A stretch of 64,000 nucleotides of DNA. It comes from QZKY01 sp963666295 (GTDB taxonomy: Bacteria; Pseudomonadota; Gammaproteobacteria; Burkholderiales; Burkholderiaceae_D). Positions 1 through 7,807 of the stretch are shown piece after piece (position 1 is the stretch's first letter; the number at the start of each line of letters is the position of its first letter). The position numbers were made by a program, and so were the translations under genes. Under the pieces are notes generated by a model. The model was not told the origin of the DNA. It was given only the letters and a program-made list of their open reading frames with translations, and searched no databases. The stretch lies in contig OY762707.1 in NCBI GenBank assembly GCA_963666295.1, positions 1,240,001 to 1,304,000 on the forward strand. The letters run 5' to 3'.

Positions 1-288
1 TAAATCCCGCGCATCCAGACAATATTTCTCAATCGCCGCCATGGCGGCTTGTACAGCTAATGGCAGCATTTCCTTGGAGAGGTTATTGAATCCGCCAGGA
101 AACAGATTGGTATCAACAGCAGCCAGCTTGAATCCGGCATTGCGCAAATCGACGGAACAATAAAACGGCGGGGTATGGTCTTGCCATTCCAGTCGGAACC
201 AGCGCTCGATTGCCGGCATGGCATCGAGGATTTTTTTCTCCAGCTCAAGCAGTGGCCCATTCAGGGCAGTAACGAGGTGTGGAACCAT
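1..288 (-). CDS. gshA: Glutamate-cysteine ligase, N-terminal part (partial at window edge)
   Basis: First step of glutathione synthesis: ATP-dependent ligation of glutamate and cysteine in the cytoplasm. The first 96 codons are present, reading MVPHLVTALNGPLLELEKK, and the frame runs off the window without a stop. The N-terminus, with the segments RWFRLEWQDHTPPFY, SVDLRNAGFKLAAVDTNLFPGGFNN and a following KEMLPLA, matches the proteobacterial-type GshA used by betaproteobacteria rather than the enteric type. The start is ATG at 288. It lies downstream of amtB on the same strand, an arrangement common in this order, but a terminator hairpin at 469-494 separates them. Identification is from recognised family sequence; the catalytic part lies outside the window. 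Confidence 0.85.
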   Translation of the reverse strand, partial: MVPHLVTALNGPLLELEKKILDAMPAIERWFRLEWQDHTPPFYCSVDLRNAGFKLAAVDTNLFPGGFNNLSKEMLPLAVQAAMAAIEKYCLDARDL

Positions 289-468
289 GCCATTCTTCCA
301 TTTTGGATTCTAGATTTTGTCAATAATGCGGTTGATTAGGGCATTTATCAAGTGGAACACGGAATAAATGCGTGAGCGCAGTTTTGTCGTGCATGGCTTG
401 CTCTGAGCGCTTTGTTCACATTCGCTTCATTCAGCACATTAAAAAGAGCCCCGATCCTCTTTGATGTT

Positions 469-494
469 AAAAAAGGCGCCTCCGAAGAGGCGCC
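469..494 (-). terminator. Rho-independent terminator after amtB copy 2
   Basis: Inverted repeat GGCGCCTC-CGAA-GAGGCGCC followed on the minus strand by a T run. It lies 45 bp beyond the amtB stop. The same hairpin sequence recurs at 3163-3188 after the other amtB copy, so the terminator was duplicated with the cassette. Confidence 0.9.
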
Positions 495-538
495 TGTAAA
501 CCTGCTAAAAGCAGGAAGGGGATCAAATGAAAATCAAA

Positions 539-1954
539 TTAATGGTGATAGGCCGACTCACCGTGGCTTGTTCTGTCCAGACCTTCGCGCTCTTCATCTT
601 CCGACACGCGCAGACCGATGGTCAGATCAATCAGTTTGTAGGCAACATACGAGACTACGGCAGACCAGACGATGGTTAGCGCCACGCTCTTGAGCTGGAT
701 GAAAACTTGCGAACCCATGGAGAAATCCGCGCCACTGATTCCGCCCAGGCTGGGCGCTGCAAACACACCGGTCAGGATTGCGCCGATGATGCCGCCGAGA
801 CCATGAACGCCGAAGACATCAAACGAATCGTCTACGCGCAGCATGCGCTTGAGGCCGGTTACGCCCCACAAGCAAGCCACACCAGCGATCAGGCCAATGA
901 CGATGGAGCCCATTGGGCCGATGAAACCGCATGCCGGTGTCACGGCTACTAGGCCAGCCACCGCGCCGGATGCTGCGCCCAGCATGGACGCTTTGCGATG
1001 GATGATTGCCTCAGCGCCGATCCAGGACATGACTGCGGCAGCGGTTGCAAGCACCGTATTGACGAAGGCAAGGCCAGCCGTGCCGTTGGCAGCGCCAGCG
1101 GAACCGGCGTTGAAGCCGAACCAGCCGACCCACAGCAAAGAGGCACCGATCATGGTCATCGTGAGCGAGTGCGGCGACATGTTGTCTTTGCCCAAGCCCA
1201 TACGCCTACCAACCATGTAGGCGCCGACCAGGCCAGCGATACCGGCGTTGATATGCACCACGGTGCCGCCAGCGAAGTCCATCGCGCCATCTGCTGCCAG
1301 CAAGCCACCGCCCCAAACCATGTGCGCCAGTGGCACATAGCTGAGGGTGAACCAGATTGCGCAGAAAATCAGCACGGCAGAGAACTTGATGCGCTCGGCA
1401 AAGGCACCAACGATCAGTGCAGGCGTAATAGCGGCAAACGTGCCCTGGAATGCGATAAAGACATATTCCGGAATGGTATTAAGTGCGCCAATCGTATCCG
1501 GCGTCACGCCTTTGAGGAAGAGCTTGTCGAGAGACCCAAAGAACTGACCCTCGCCAATGAAAGCCAGAGAATAACCGTAAATTGCCCACAGCAAACTTAT
1601 GAGCGAGAAGACCACAAAGACTTGCATCAAGACAGACAGCATGTTCTTGGAACGTGCAAGACCGCCATAAAACAGAGCAAGACCTGGAATGATCATCAAG
1701 ATAACCAGCATCGTGGAGGTCAGCATCCATGCCGTATCACCGGTGTCGATTGCTGGGGCGGCCTCTTCTGCCTTGGCGGGCTCGGCCGCCGCGACGGGAG
1801 CAGCTTCTTCGACGCTTACGGCGGACACTTTCTCTTTCACCACCTCAACGGCGGGTGCAGAAGCGGGCGCATCGGTGGCAAAGGCAGGTGTGGAAACACC
1901 ACAGGCGATTACCAGCGCTGCCGAGCTTAATACACTCAAAATAAACTTCTTCAT
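539..1954 (-). CDS. amtB: Ammonium transporter AmtB, copy 2 (distal cassette)
   Basis: Inner-membrane trimeric ammonium channel of 471 aa. A signal peptide (MKKFILSVLSSAALVIACG, cleavage near AFA-TD) precedes an Ala/Glu/Pro-rich linker of about 45 residues; eleven hydrophobic segments follow from about residue 75. The two pore histidines are seen in TVVHINAG and FGVHGLGG. The C-terminus ends in the GLD...HGESAYHH pattern that contacts GlnK. It lies 11 bp downstream of glnK in a porin-glnK-amtB operon. It is clearly diverged from the other AmtB in this window (3239-4597), although the preceding glnK and porin copies are nearly identical. The acidic linker after the signal peptide is longer than usual. 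Confidence 0.95.
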   Translation of the reverse strand: MKKFILSVLSSAALVIACGVSTPAFATDAPASAPAVEVVKEKVSAVSVEEAAPVAAAEPAKAEEAAPAIDTGDTAWMLTSTMLVILMIIPGLALFYGGLARSKNMLSVLMQVFVVFSLISLLWAIYGYSLAFIGEGQFFGSLDKLFLKGVTPDTIGALNTIPEYVFIAFQGTFAAITPALIVGAFAERIKFSAVLIFCAIWFTLSYVPLAHMVWGGGLLAADGAMDFAGGTVVHINAGIAGLVGAYMVGRRMGLGKDNMSPHSLTMTMIGASLLWVGWFGFNAGSAGAANGTAGLAFVNTVLATAAAVMSWIGAEAIIHRKASMLGAASGAVAGLVAVTPACGFIGPMGSIVIGLIAGVACLWGVTGLKRMLRVDDSFDVFGVHGLGGIIGAILTGVFAAPSLGGISGADFSMGSQVFIQLKSVALTIVWSAVVSYVAYKLIDLTIGLRVSEDEEREGLDRTSHGESAYHH

Positions 1955-1965
1955 TTCACTCTCTC

Positions 1966-2304
1966 CTAGAGGGCTTCGCTTCCGGTTTCGCCAGTGCGAA
2001 TACGGATAACTTCTTGTAAATCGGAAACGAAGATTTTGCCGTCGCCGATTTTTCCGGTGCGTGCTGCAGCGACGATTGCTTCGATGACCCGTTCGACGAT
2101 TTCGTCATCCACCGCTGCCTCGACTTTGGTTTTTGGCAGGAAATCGACGACATATTCCGCGCCGCGGTAGAGTTCGGTATGCCCTTTCTGACGACCGAAC
2201 CCTTTGACCTCCGTCACGGTGATACCGGTCACGCCGACGGAGGCCAGCGCTTCGCGGACTTCGTCAAGCTTGAACGGCTTGATGATTGCAGTGACCATTT
2301 TCAT
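1966..2304 (-). CDS. glnK: PII signalling protein GlnK, copy 2
   Basis: Trimeric PII regulator of 112 aa that blocks AmtB when nitrogen is sufficient and senses 2-oxoglutarate, ATP and ADP. The N-terminus MKMVTAIIKPFKLDEVREAL, the T-loop with the uridylylation tyrosine Tyr51 (YRGAEY) and the C-terminal block KIFVSDLQEVIRIRTGE are all present. It differs from the other copy (4609-4947) only by Ile versus Val in the LQEV(I/V)RIR block. Position directly before amtB supports GlnK over GlnB. The gene is cotranscribed with the porin upstream and amtB downstream. Confidence 0.95.
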   Translation of the reverse strand: MKMVTAIIKPFKLDEVREALASVGVTGITVTEVKGFGRQKGHTELYRGAEYVVDFLPKTKVEAAVDDEIVERVIEAIVAAARTGKIGDGKIFVSDLQEVIRIRTGETGSEAL

Positions 2305-2315
2305 AACAGGCTCCG

Positions 2316-2987
2316 TTAGAAGGATTTGGAAATAGTGAAGGCGACTTTGGCATTGTCGTCATCCATGTCGGTGTCAGTCACAGCCAGGCTGAAGTCGACA
2401 CCGCTCATGGATTTGCTCAGGGTGATGCCGTAGTCGGTGTAATCGTCATCGTCATAGTTTTTAACCATTTGATGACCAACGTGCAGGCCGATACCGAATC
2501 CGGAACCGAGGTCAAAATCAGCATTGGCTTCAATGTAGCCGCTGCCCTTGGAATCATCGACGCCAAAGAAGTCGGTCAGTGTGTGGGAATACTTGATGCC
2601 GACAGGACCATAACCGACGCCGACATATGCTTCCCAGGTGTTGCCACCAGCAGCATCTGGATAGATGTAATCAATGACGCCGACGTCATAGGAAATGCCT
2701 TCCACTTCACCGGAATAACCGAGATAAACGTCGGCTTCTACGTCAGCATCGCCAGCATTTTTCAGTGAAGACATCCATGTTCCGAGATAAAGGCCGGAGC
2801 TGTGGGTGATGTCAGCGCCGCCCTGAATGGCGAGTCCCTCGTCTGCCTGTTCGATGCCACGGAAAATGTAGTTTGAGGTGGCAGCAACGTTAAAGCTCAG
2901 GTCTACGCCTGGCGCGATTTCTGCCGCTTGAACTGCGCCGGTGGCAAAGGTGGCAGCAATCGCTGCAGCTAATACGAGTTTTTTCAT
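2316..2987 (-). CDS. TorF-type putative outer-membrane porin, copy 2
   Basis: Exported beta-rich protein of 223 aa. Signal peptide of about 21 residues (cleavage VQA-AE), then alternating aromatic/charged strands and a C-terminal Phe (FTISKSF) typical of outer-membrane barrels. Belongs to the Gcw_chp/TorF family of proteobacterial proteins, often found next to glnK-amtB. It is the first gene of the operon and has its own sigma-54 promoter. It differs from the copy at 4961-5632 by one residue (Ala versus Thr in DDDN(A/T)KVAF). A role in admitting nitrogen compounds through the outer membrane is inferred from context only. Confidence 0.85.
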   Translation of the reverse strand: MKKLVLAAAIAATFATGAVQAAEIAPGVDLSFNVAATSNYIFRGIEQADEGLAIQGGADITHSSGLYLGTWMSSLKNAGDADVEADVYLGYSGEVEGISYDVGVIDYIYPDAAGGNTWEAYVGVGYGPVGIKYSHTLTDFFGVDDSKGSGYIEANADFDLGSGFGIGLHVGHQMVKNYDDDDYTDYGITLSKSMSGVDFSLAVTDTDMDDDNAKVAFTISKSF

Positions 2988-3049
2988 GATGGGTTTACTC
3001 TCTTTCGTTAATTAGGAGGAACGTAACGGTGAAACCGTGCACCTACACA

Positions 3050-3065
3050 AGCAAAAACCGGGCCA
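3050..3065 (-). promoter_or_regulatory. Sigma-54 promoter of distal porin-glnK-amtB cassette
   Basis: On the minus strand the sequence is TGGCCCGGTTTTTGCT, a near-perfect -24/-12 element with invariant GG and GC spaced as in the consensus TGGCACG-N4-TTGCW. It lies 63 bp upstream of the porin start codon and implies RpoN and an NtrC-type activator. Confidence 0.85.
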
Positions 3066-3071
3066 ACTTGG

Positions 3072-3088
3072 TGAGCAATAATGGTGCA
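3072..3088. promoter_or_regulatory. NtrC-like binding site (one strong half)
   Basis: TGAGCAATAATGGTGCA matches the NtrC palindrome (TGCACY-N5-GGTGCA) with a perfect right half and a weak left half. It sits only a few bases upstream of the -24 box, closer than usual for an enhancer, so it may be a minor site. Confidence 0.45.
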
Positions 3089-3162
3089 TGTATAGGTTGG
3101 GAGAGTATTTGGTGCGTGGGTGTCTGTGGTTGATGCTCAACAAGTGGGATTCATTTTTGTGC

Positions 3163-3188
3163 AAAAAAGGCGCCTCCGAAGAGGCGCC
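3163..3188 (-). terminator. Rho-independent terminator after amtB copy 1
   Basis: Same GGCGCCTC-CGAA-GAGGCGCC hairpin with a T run on the minus strand as at 469-494. It isolates the proximal cassette from the distal one, so the two are transcribed separately. Confidence 0.9.
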
Positions 3189-3238
3189 TGTCAATCCTGT
3201 TTGCACAGGTAGGGGGATTACAAAGAGCGCGCTATTTT

Positions 3239-4597
3239 TTAAACACTGGTATAAGCAGACTGCCCGGTTTCATAGTGGTAGGAAGATTCACCATGCTCAA
3301 CAATATCCAGACCACGATATTCTTCCTCTTCACTGACACGGAGCATGCCAAACGCTCTCAGGATGCCGAACAGCACCAGCATGGTTGCGAATGCCCATAC
3401 CGGGATGGCAATTGAGCCGACAATTTGTGCCATCCAGGTTGCCGTGCCCGCATCGTAGTTGCCGAACAGGGCTGTCGCAAGACCACCCCAGACACCGCAC
3501 AGACCGTGAACAGGCCATGCACCGACGGGATCGTCAATCTTCAGTGCGTCCAGCATTTTCACACCTGCACAAACCAGCACACCGGCAACCACACCAATGA
3601 TGATCGCTTCCACGTTGGTGACGCCATCGCAGTTTGCCGTGATACCCACCAGACCGGCCAGAATGCCATTCAGAGCCATGGTCAGATCCGGTTTTTTGTG
3701 CATGATCCAGGTCGTGATCATGGCAAAGACTCCACCGGCACATGCGGCCAGCAAGGTGTTGGCTGCGATCAGCATTACGGCATCTGTATTGCCTTTGCCA
3801 AAGATAGCCAATTGCGAGCCAGGGTTAAAGCCAAACCAGCCGATCAGCAGAATGAATACACCCAGTGATGCGATGGGCAGGTTGTGACCTGGAATCGCAC
3901 GGGATTTACCATCTTTGGTGAAGCGGCCAATGCGCGGGCCCAGTACGATAGCTGCAGCCAGGGCAGCGAAACCACCGCAGGCATGTACAACCAGAGAACC
4001 GGCAAAGTCATAGAAACCCATGGCATCCAGCCAGCCGCCACCCCATTTCCAGTAACCGGAAATTGGGTAGATGAAGGCAGTCAACACAGCGCTATAGATG
4101 AGGTAGGCTTTAAATTTCAGACGACCAGCCACAGCGCCGGATACGATGGTGGCCGCAGTAGCGGCAAACGCAACCTGGAAGAACCAGTCCACTTGTGGCG
4201 CCAGCGCACCCGCTTTGGCAGCGTCAGCGCCAATGCCGCCAATGCCGAATTGAGCAAAACCGAAGTAGCCATTACCGGCATCACCGGGATACATCAGGCC
4301 ATAGCCGATAGCGAAGAACAACAGCGCGCCTACACCCAGATCCATCACATTCTTGAACAGAATGTTGACGGCATTTTTGGCACTGTTAAAGCCAGCTTCG
4401 ACCAGGGCAAAACCCGCCTGCATGAAGAGTACGAGTACCGCACAGATCATGAGAAACATATTATCAATGGCATACGCTGCTTCACCTGCAAAAGCCGCAG
4501 CGTCAAATGCCGCCTCTCCCGCCATAGCTGGCGTCGCAAACCCCAAGGTTGCAACGATAGCCAGCATGGCAGCCATACTTGCGATAGATTTTTTCAT
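3239..4597 (-). CDS. amtB: Ammonium transporter AmtB, copy 1 (proximal cassette)
   Basis: Inner-membrane ammonium channel of 452 aa. Signal peptide (cleavage near AMA-GE), a short exported N-terminus, then the Amt core beginning DNMFLMICAVLVLFMQAGFALVE in two overlapping stretches. The pore histidines are in LVVHACGG and WPVHGLCG. The C-terminal regulatory tail has GLDIVEHGESSYHYE. This copy has the MQAGFALVEAGFNSAKN entry typical of the large bacterial Amt subgroup, whereas the other copy has the LALFYGGLARSKN version, so the two are paralogues of different subfamilies rather than recent duplicates. It is 11 bp downstream of glnK copy 1. Confidence 0.95.
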   Translation of the reverse strand: MKKSIASMAAMLAIVATLGFATPAMAGEAAFDAAAFAGEAAYAIDNMFLMICAVLVLFMQAGFALVEAGFNSAKNAVNILFKNVMDLGVGALLFFAIGYGLMYPGDAGNGYFGFAQFGIGGIGADAAKAGALAPQVDWFFQVAFAATAATIVSGAVAGRLKFKAYLIYSAVLTAFIYPISGYWKWGGGWLDAMGFYDFAGSLVVHACGGFAALAAAIVLGPRIGRFTKDGKSRAIPGHNLPIASLGVFILLIGWFGFNPGSQLAIFGKGNTDAVMLIAANTLLAACAGGVFAMITTWIMHKKPDLTMALNGILAGLVGITANCDGVTNVEAIIIGVVAGVLVCAGVKMLDALKIDDPVGAWPVHGLCGVWGGLATALFGNYDAGTATWMAQIVGSIAIPVWAFATMLVLFGILRAFGMLRVSEEEEYRGLDIVEHGESSYHYETGQSAYTSV

Positions 4598-4608
4598 TTC
4601 ACTCTCTC

Positions 4609-4947
4609 CTAGAGGGCTTCGCTTCCGGTTTCGCCAGTGCGAATACGGACAACTTCTTGTAAATCGGAAACGAAGATTTTGCCGTCGCCGATTTTTCCGG
4701 TGCGTGCTGCAGCGACGATTGCTTCGATGACCCGTTCGACGATTTCGTCATCCACCGCCGCCTCGACTTTGGTTTTTGGCAGGAAATCGACGACATATTC
4801 CGCGCCGCGGTAGAGTTCGGTATGCCCTTTCTGCCGTCCGAACCCTTTGACCTCCGTCACGGTGATACCGGTCACGCCGACGGAGGCCAGCGCTTCGCGG
4901 ACTTCGTCAAGCTTGAACGGCTTGATGATTGCAGTGACCATTTTCAT
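4609..4947 (-). CDS. glnK: PII signalling protein GlnK, copy 1
   Basis: 112 aa, identical to the copy at 1966-2304 except Val for Ile near residue 100. Tyr51 in the T-loop and the nucleotide-binding C-terminal block are intact. The identical leader before the amtB start (CTCTCCTAGAGGG on the plus strand) is also shared with the other cassette. It probably regulates both AmtB proteins, since the T-loops are the same. Confidence 0.95.
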   Translation of the reverse strand: MKMVTAIIKPFKLDEVREALASVGVTGITVTEVKGFGRQKGHTELYRGAEYVVDFLPKTKVEAAVDDEIVERVIEAIVAAARTGKIGDGKIFVSDLQEVVRIRTGETGSEAL

Positions 4948-4960
4948 AACTCAGGCTCCG

Positions 4961-5632
4961 TTAGAAGGATTTGGAAATAGTGAAGGCGACTTTGGTATTG
5001 TCGTCATCCATGTCGGTGTCAGTCACAGCCAGGCTGAAGTCGACACCGCTCATGGATTTGCTCAGGGTGATGCCGTAGTCGGTGTAATCGTCATCGTCAT
5101 AGTTTTTAACCATTTGATGACCAACGTGCAGGCCGATACCGAATCCGGAACCGAGGTCAAAATCAGCATTGGCTTCAATGTAGCCGCTGCCCTTGGAATC
5201 ATCGACGCCAAAGAAGTCGGTCAGTGTGTGGGAATACTTGATGCCGACAGGACCATAACCGACGCCGACATATGCTTCCCAGGTGTTGCCACCAGCAGCA
5301 TCTGGATAGATGTAATCAATGACGCCGACGTCATAGGAAATGCCTTCCACTTCACCGGAATAACCGAGATAAACGTCGGCTTCCACGTCAGCATCGCCAG
5401 CATTTTTCAGTGAAGACATCCATGTTCCGAGATAAAGGCCGGAGCTGTGGGTGATGTCAGCGCCGCCCTGAATGGCGAGGCCCTCGTCTGCCTGTTCGAT
5501 GCCACGGAAAATGTAGTTTGAGGTGGCAGCAACGTTAAAGCTCAAGTCTACGCCTGGCGCGATTTCTGCCGCTTGAACTGCGCCGGTGGCAAAGGTGGCA
5601 GCAATCGCTGCAGCTAATACAAGTTTTTTCAT
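4961..5632 (-). CDS. TorF-type putative outer-membrane porin, copy 1
   Basis: 223 aa exported beta-rich protein, first gene of the proximal porin-glnK-amtB operon. Signal peptide with AxA-type cleavage (VQA-AE), barrel-like strands and terminal Phe. Nearly identical to the copy at 2316-2987, including most silent positions. A sigma-54 promoter and upstream NtrC-like sites precede it. Function in nitrogen-compound uptake is inferred from the operon. Confidence 0.85.
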   Translation of the reverse strand: MKKLVLAAAIAATFATGAVQAAEIAPGVDLSFNVAATSNYIFRGIEQADEGLAIQGGADITHSSGLYLGTWMSSLKNAGDADVEADVYLGYSGEVEGISYDVGVIDYIYPDAAGGNTWEAYVGVGYGPVGIKYSHTLTDFFGVDDSKGSGYIEANADFDLGSGFGIGLHVGHQMVKNYDDDDYTDYGITLSKSMSGVDFSLAVTDTDMDDDNTKVAFTISKSF

Positions 5633-5702
5633 GATGTGTATTTCCTCTCTTGATTAAATTAAAGCGTTAAATTTGGAACCAATCGGGTTTCAGTTTCGTA
5701 TA

Positions 5703-5718
5703 AGCAGAACTTGTGCCA
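5703..5718 (-). promoter_or_regulatory. Sigma-54 promoter of proximal porin-glnK-amtB cassette
   Basis: Minus strand TGGCACAAGTTCTGCT: the -24 half TGGCAC is perfect and the -12 TGCT is correctly spaced. Predicted leader of about 60 nt to the porin ATG at 5632. Confidence 0.85.
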
Positions 5719-5845
5719 GCTTTAGTCAAAAAGCGAAAAAACGTGCTTGAAAGCGAATTTTTTGCCTGAAATATGTCAGGAGGGATATTATTTAGAGAAG
5801 CTTGGGGGCGGCAAATGGCTTCTGTCGTTCAGGTCGAAATGGGGG

Positions 5846-5862
5846 TGCACCAAATTGGCAGG
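5846..5862. promoter_or_regulatory. NtrC-like enhancer site 1
   Basis: TGCACCAAATTGGCAGG has a perfect left half TGCACC and a degenerate right half. With the site at 5874-5890 it forms a pair centred 28 bp apart, 130-170 bp upstream of the sigma-54 promoter, as in classic NtrC enhancers. Confidence 0.6.
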
Positions 5863-5873
5863 CATTACCGAAA

Positions 5874-5890
5874 TGCATCAAAATGGTGCT
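5874..5890. promoter_or_regulatory. NtrC-like enhancer site 2
   Basis: TGCATCAAAATGGTGCT closely resembles the strong NtrC sites of enteric glnA promoters (TGCAC-N7-GTGC pattern). It ends 16 bp before the ubiK start, so NtrC bound here could also affect ubiK. Confidence 0.75.
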
Positions 5891-5906
5891 AAAAGGGAGG
5901 GGAATG

Positions 5907-6167
5907 ATGGATAGCAAACAGTTTTTTGACGATTTACAGGCGAAAATCAACAGGGTCCTGGAAGAATCTCCGGCCAAAGACATCGAAAAAAATGTCAAGG
6001 CGCTTCTGATGCAGGGGTTTGCAAAACTGGATCTGGTAACGCGTGAAGAGTTCGATGCACAGGCGGCCCTGCTCCAAAAGTTACTGGCGCGTCTTGATGC
6101 GCTGGAAGCGCGAGTCAAAGCACTCGAAGCACAAATTGCTGAATCGCAAGTCACCCCCGCCCCTTGA
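5907..6167 (+). CDS. ubiK: Ubiquinone biosynthesis accessory factor UbiK (BMFP/YqiC family)
   Basis: Small coiled-coil protein of 86 aa (MDSKQFFDDLQAKINRVLEE...). The family forms a trimer that assists the UbiJ-containing ubiquinone-synthesis complex. The C-terminal half is a heptad-rich helix (EEFDAQAALLQKLLARLDAL), and the acidic, Lys-rich composition fits the family. I chose ATG 5907 because GGGAGG at 5895-5900 is then 6 bp away; ATG 5904 is an alternative that adds one Met, and a longer upstream frame from 5802 has no ribosome site. It is followed by comM, a frequent betaproteobacterial neighbour order. Confidence 0.85.
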   Translation: MDSKQFFDDLQAKINRVLEESPAKDIEKNVKALLMQGFAKLDLVTREEFDAQAALLQKLLARLDALEARVKALEAQIAESQVTPAP

Positions 6168-6250
6168 TGGCGCGATAATCGTGGCGGTAGTTTGTACGCG
6201 TCAGAGAAGCAGGTTGGCTAAATAGTCAACAAGCGCATCAAATCCTTTGC

Positions 6251-6269
6251 TATTATCAATTTGATAATA
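6251..6269. repeat. Inverted repeat just upstream of comM
   Basis: TATTATCAA-T-TTGATAATA is a perfect 9-bp inverted repeat with one central base, ending 14 bp before the comM ATG. It could be an operator, or a small hairpin beside the Shine-Dalgarno sequence at 6274-6278. Confidence 0.6.
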
Positions 6270-6283
6270 ATCTGGAGGAGTTG

Positions 6284-7807
6284 ATGAGTCTGGCCATATT
6301 GAAAAGTCGAGCGCTTGCTGGCATGGCAGCACCGGAAGTGACGGTTGAAGTGCATCTGGCAAATGGATTGCCCGCTTTCACGATAGTCGGCCTGCCCGAG
6401 ACCGAGGTGAAGGAGTCGCGTGATCGTGTGCGCGCGGCGCTACAAAACTCCCGATTCGACTTTCCGGCCAGGAGAATCACGGTCAATCTGGCACCCGCCG
6501 ATTTGCCCAAGGAATCCGGGCGCTTTGATTTGCCCATCGCGCTGGGCATTCTGGCGGCCTCCGGACAAATTCCGGCGGATAAGTTTGATCACTATGAGTT
6601 TGCCGGAGAGTTGTCTTTATCCGGAGAGCTGCGCCCAATTCGTGGTGCATTAGCAATGACCTACGCGATGCAGCAGGAAAGCGTCAGAAATAATGCACAG
6701 CGCGCCTTCATATTGCCTGGTTCCAGTGCCGACGAGGCTGCGCTGGTAGAAAATGCCACCATCTTGCCAGCAGATTCGCTCTTGCAAGTGTGCGCTCACT
6801 TTTCTGCTATTGAAGATGCAGACAGGCTGGCAAGTCGTCCGATACCCGTTCACCGCGAAAAACAGGCTTATCCGGATCTCTCAGACGTCAAGGGCCAGCA
6901 ACATGCCAAACGGGCACTGGAAGTGGCCGCCGCCGGGCGCCATAGCGTGTTGATGGTGGGGCCGCCCGGCACGGGAAAGACCATGCTGGCAAACCGGATG
7001 GTGGGCATATTGCCACCCATGACGGATGAAGAGGCGCTGGAATCGGCAGCGGTACAGTCACTAAACGGCGGTTTTGACGTTCGCCAGTGGAAAGTCCGGC
7101 CGCATCGTGCACCGCACCACACCGCCTCAGGCGTGGCGCTGGTTGGAGGCGGCAGTTTTCCACGACCAGGTGAAATTTCTCTGGCGCACAACGGCTTACT
7201 TTTTCTGGACGAGTTGCCTGAGTTTGATCGCAAGGTGCTGGAAGTGTTGCGCGAACCATTGGAGTCCGGGCGCATCACGATTTCACGTGCCGCACGTCAG
7301 GCCGATTTTCCTGCGCGATTTCAGTTGATCGCTGCGATGAACCCATGCCCGTGCGGATATTTTGGCCATGCTACGAACCAGTGCCGCTGCACGCCTAACC
7401 AGATAGCACGCTATCAGGACAAAATTTCCGGGCCGCTACTGGATAGGATTGACATGCAATTTCAGGTGGACGCCTTGCAGCAGGAAGAATTGATGCAACA
7501 GGCGGATGGCGAAAGTTCAGCCACAATCGCAGCGCGCGTGGCGCAAGCCTTTGCGCGACAACAGGCGCGGCAAGGCAAGGCCAACAACTTGCTTTCCACC
7601 AAAGAAATCGATTTGCACTGTTTGCCAGATGAGAGCGGCGAACAGTTGTTGCGTCAGGCGATCTCGCGCCTGAACTGGTCGGCGCGTGCGCATCACCGCG
7701 TCCTGAAAGTGGCACGCACCATTGCTGATCTGGCTGAGGTGACCCAGATTGGGCGGGAACATATTGCCGAAGCCATTCAGTATCGTCGCGCAATCAGGGC
7801 GCATTGA
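6284..7807 (+). CDS. comM: ComM/YifB-family AAA+ helicase (Mg-chelatase-like)
   Basis: 507 aa hexameric AAA+ motor that in naturally transformable bacteria promotes branch migration during integration of incoming DNA. Order: N-terminal ChlI-like Lon-S5-fold domain (about 1-170), AAA+ domain with Walker A GPPGTGKTM near residue 225 and Walker B LLFLDELPEF near 305, the cysteine-containing NPCPCGYFGH segment, and the C-terminal Mg_chelatase_C domain. Full length for the family. ATG 6284 is preceded by GGAGG at 6274-6278; a TTG one codon upstream is less likely. Confidence 0.93.
   Translation: MSLAILKSRALAGMAAPEVTVEVHLANGLPAFTIVGLPETEVKESRDRVRAALQNSRFDFPARRITVNLAPADLPKESGRFDLPIALGILAASGQIPADKFDHYEFAGELSLSGELRPIRGALAMTYAMQQESVRNNAQRAFILPGSSADEAALVENATILPADSLLQVCAHFSAIEDADRLASRPIPVHREKQAYPDLSDVKGQQHAKRALEVAAAGRHSVLMVGPPGTGKTMLANRMVGILPPMTDEEALESAAVQSLNGGFDVRQWKVRPHRAPHHTASGVALVGGGSFPRPGEISLAHNGLLFLDELPEFDRKVLEVLREPLESGRITISRAARQADFPARFQLIAAMNPCPCGYFGHATNQCRCTPNQIARYQDKISGPLLDRIDMQFQVDALQQEELMQQADGESSATIAARVAQAFARQQARQGKANNLLSTKEIDLHCLPDESGEQLLRQAISRLNWSARAHHRVLKVARTIADLAEVTQIGREHIAEAIQYRRAIRAH

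Noticed and set aside
998..1930. 310-codon open frame opposite amtB
   Set aside because: Antisense shadow; its sequence has no recognisable fold, while amtB on the other strand is complete.
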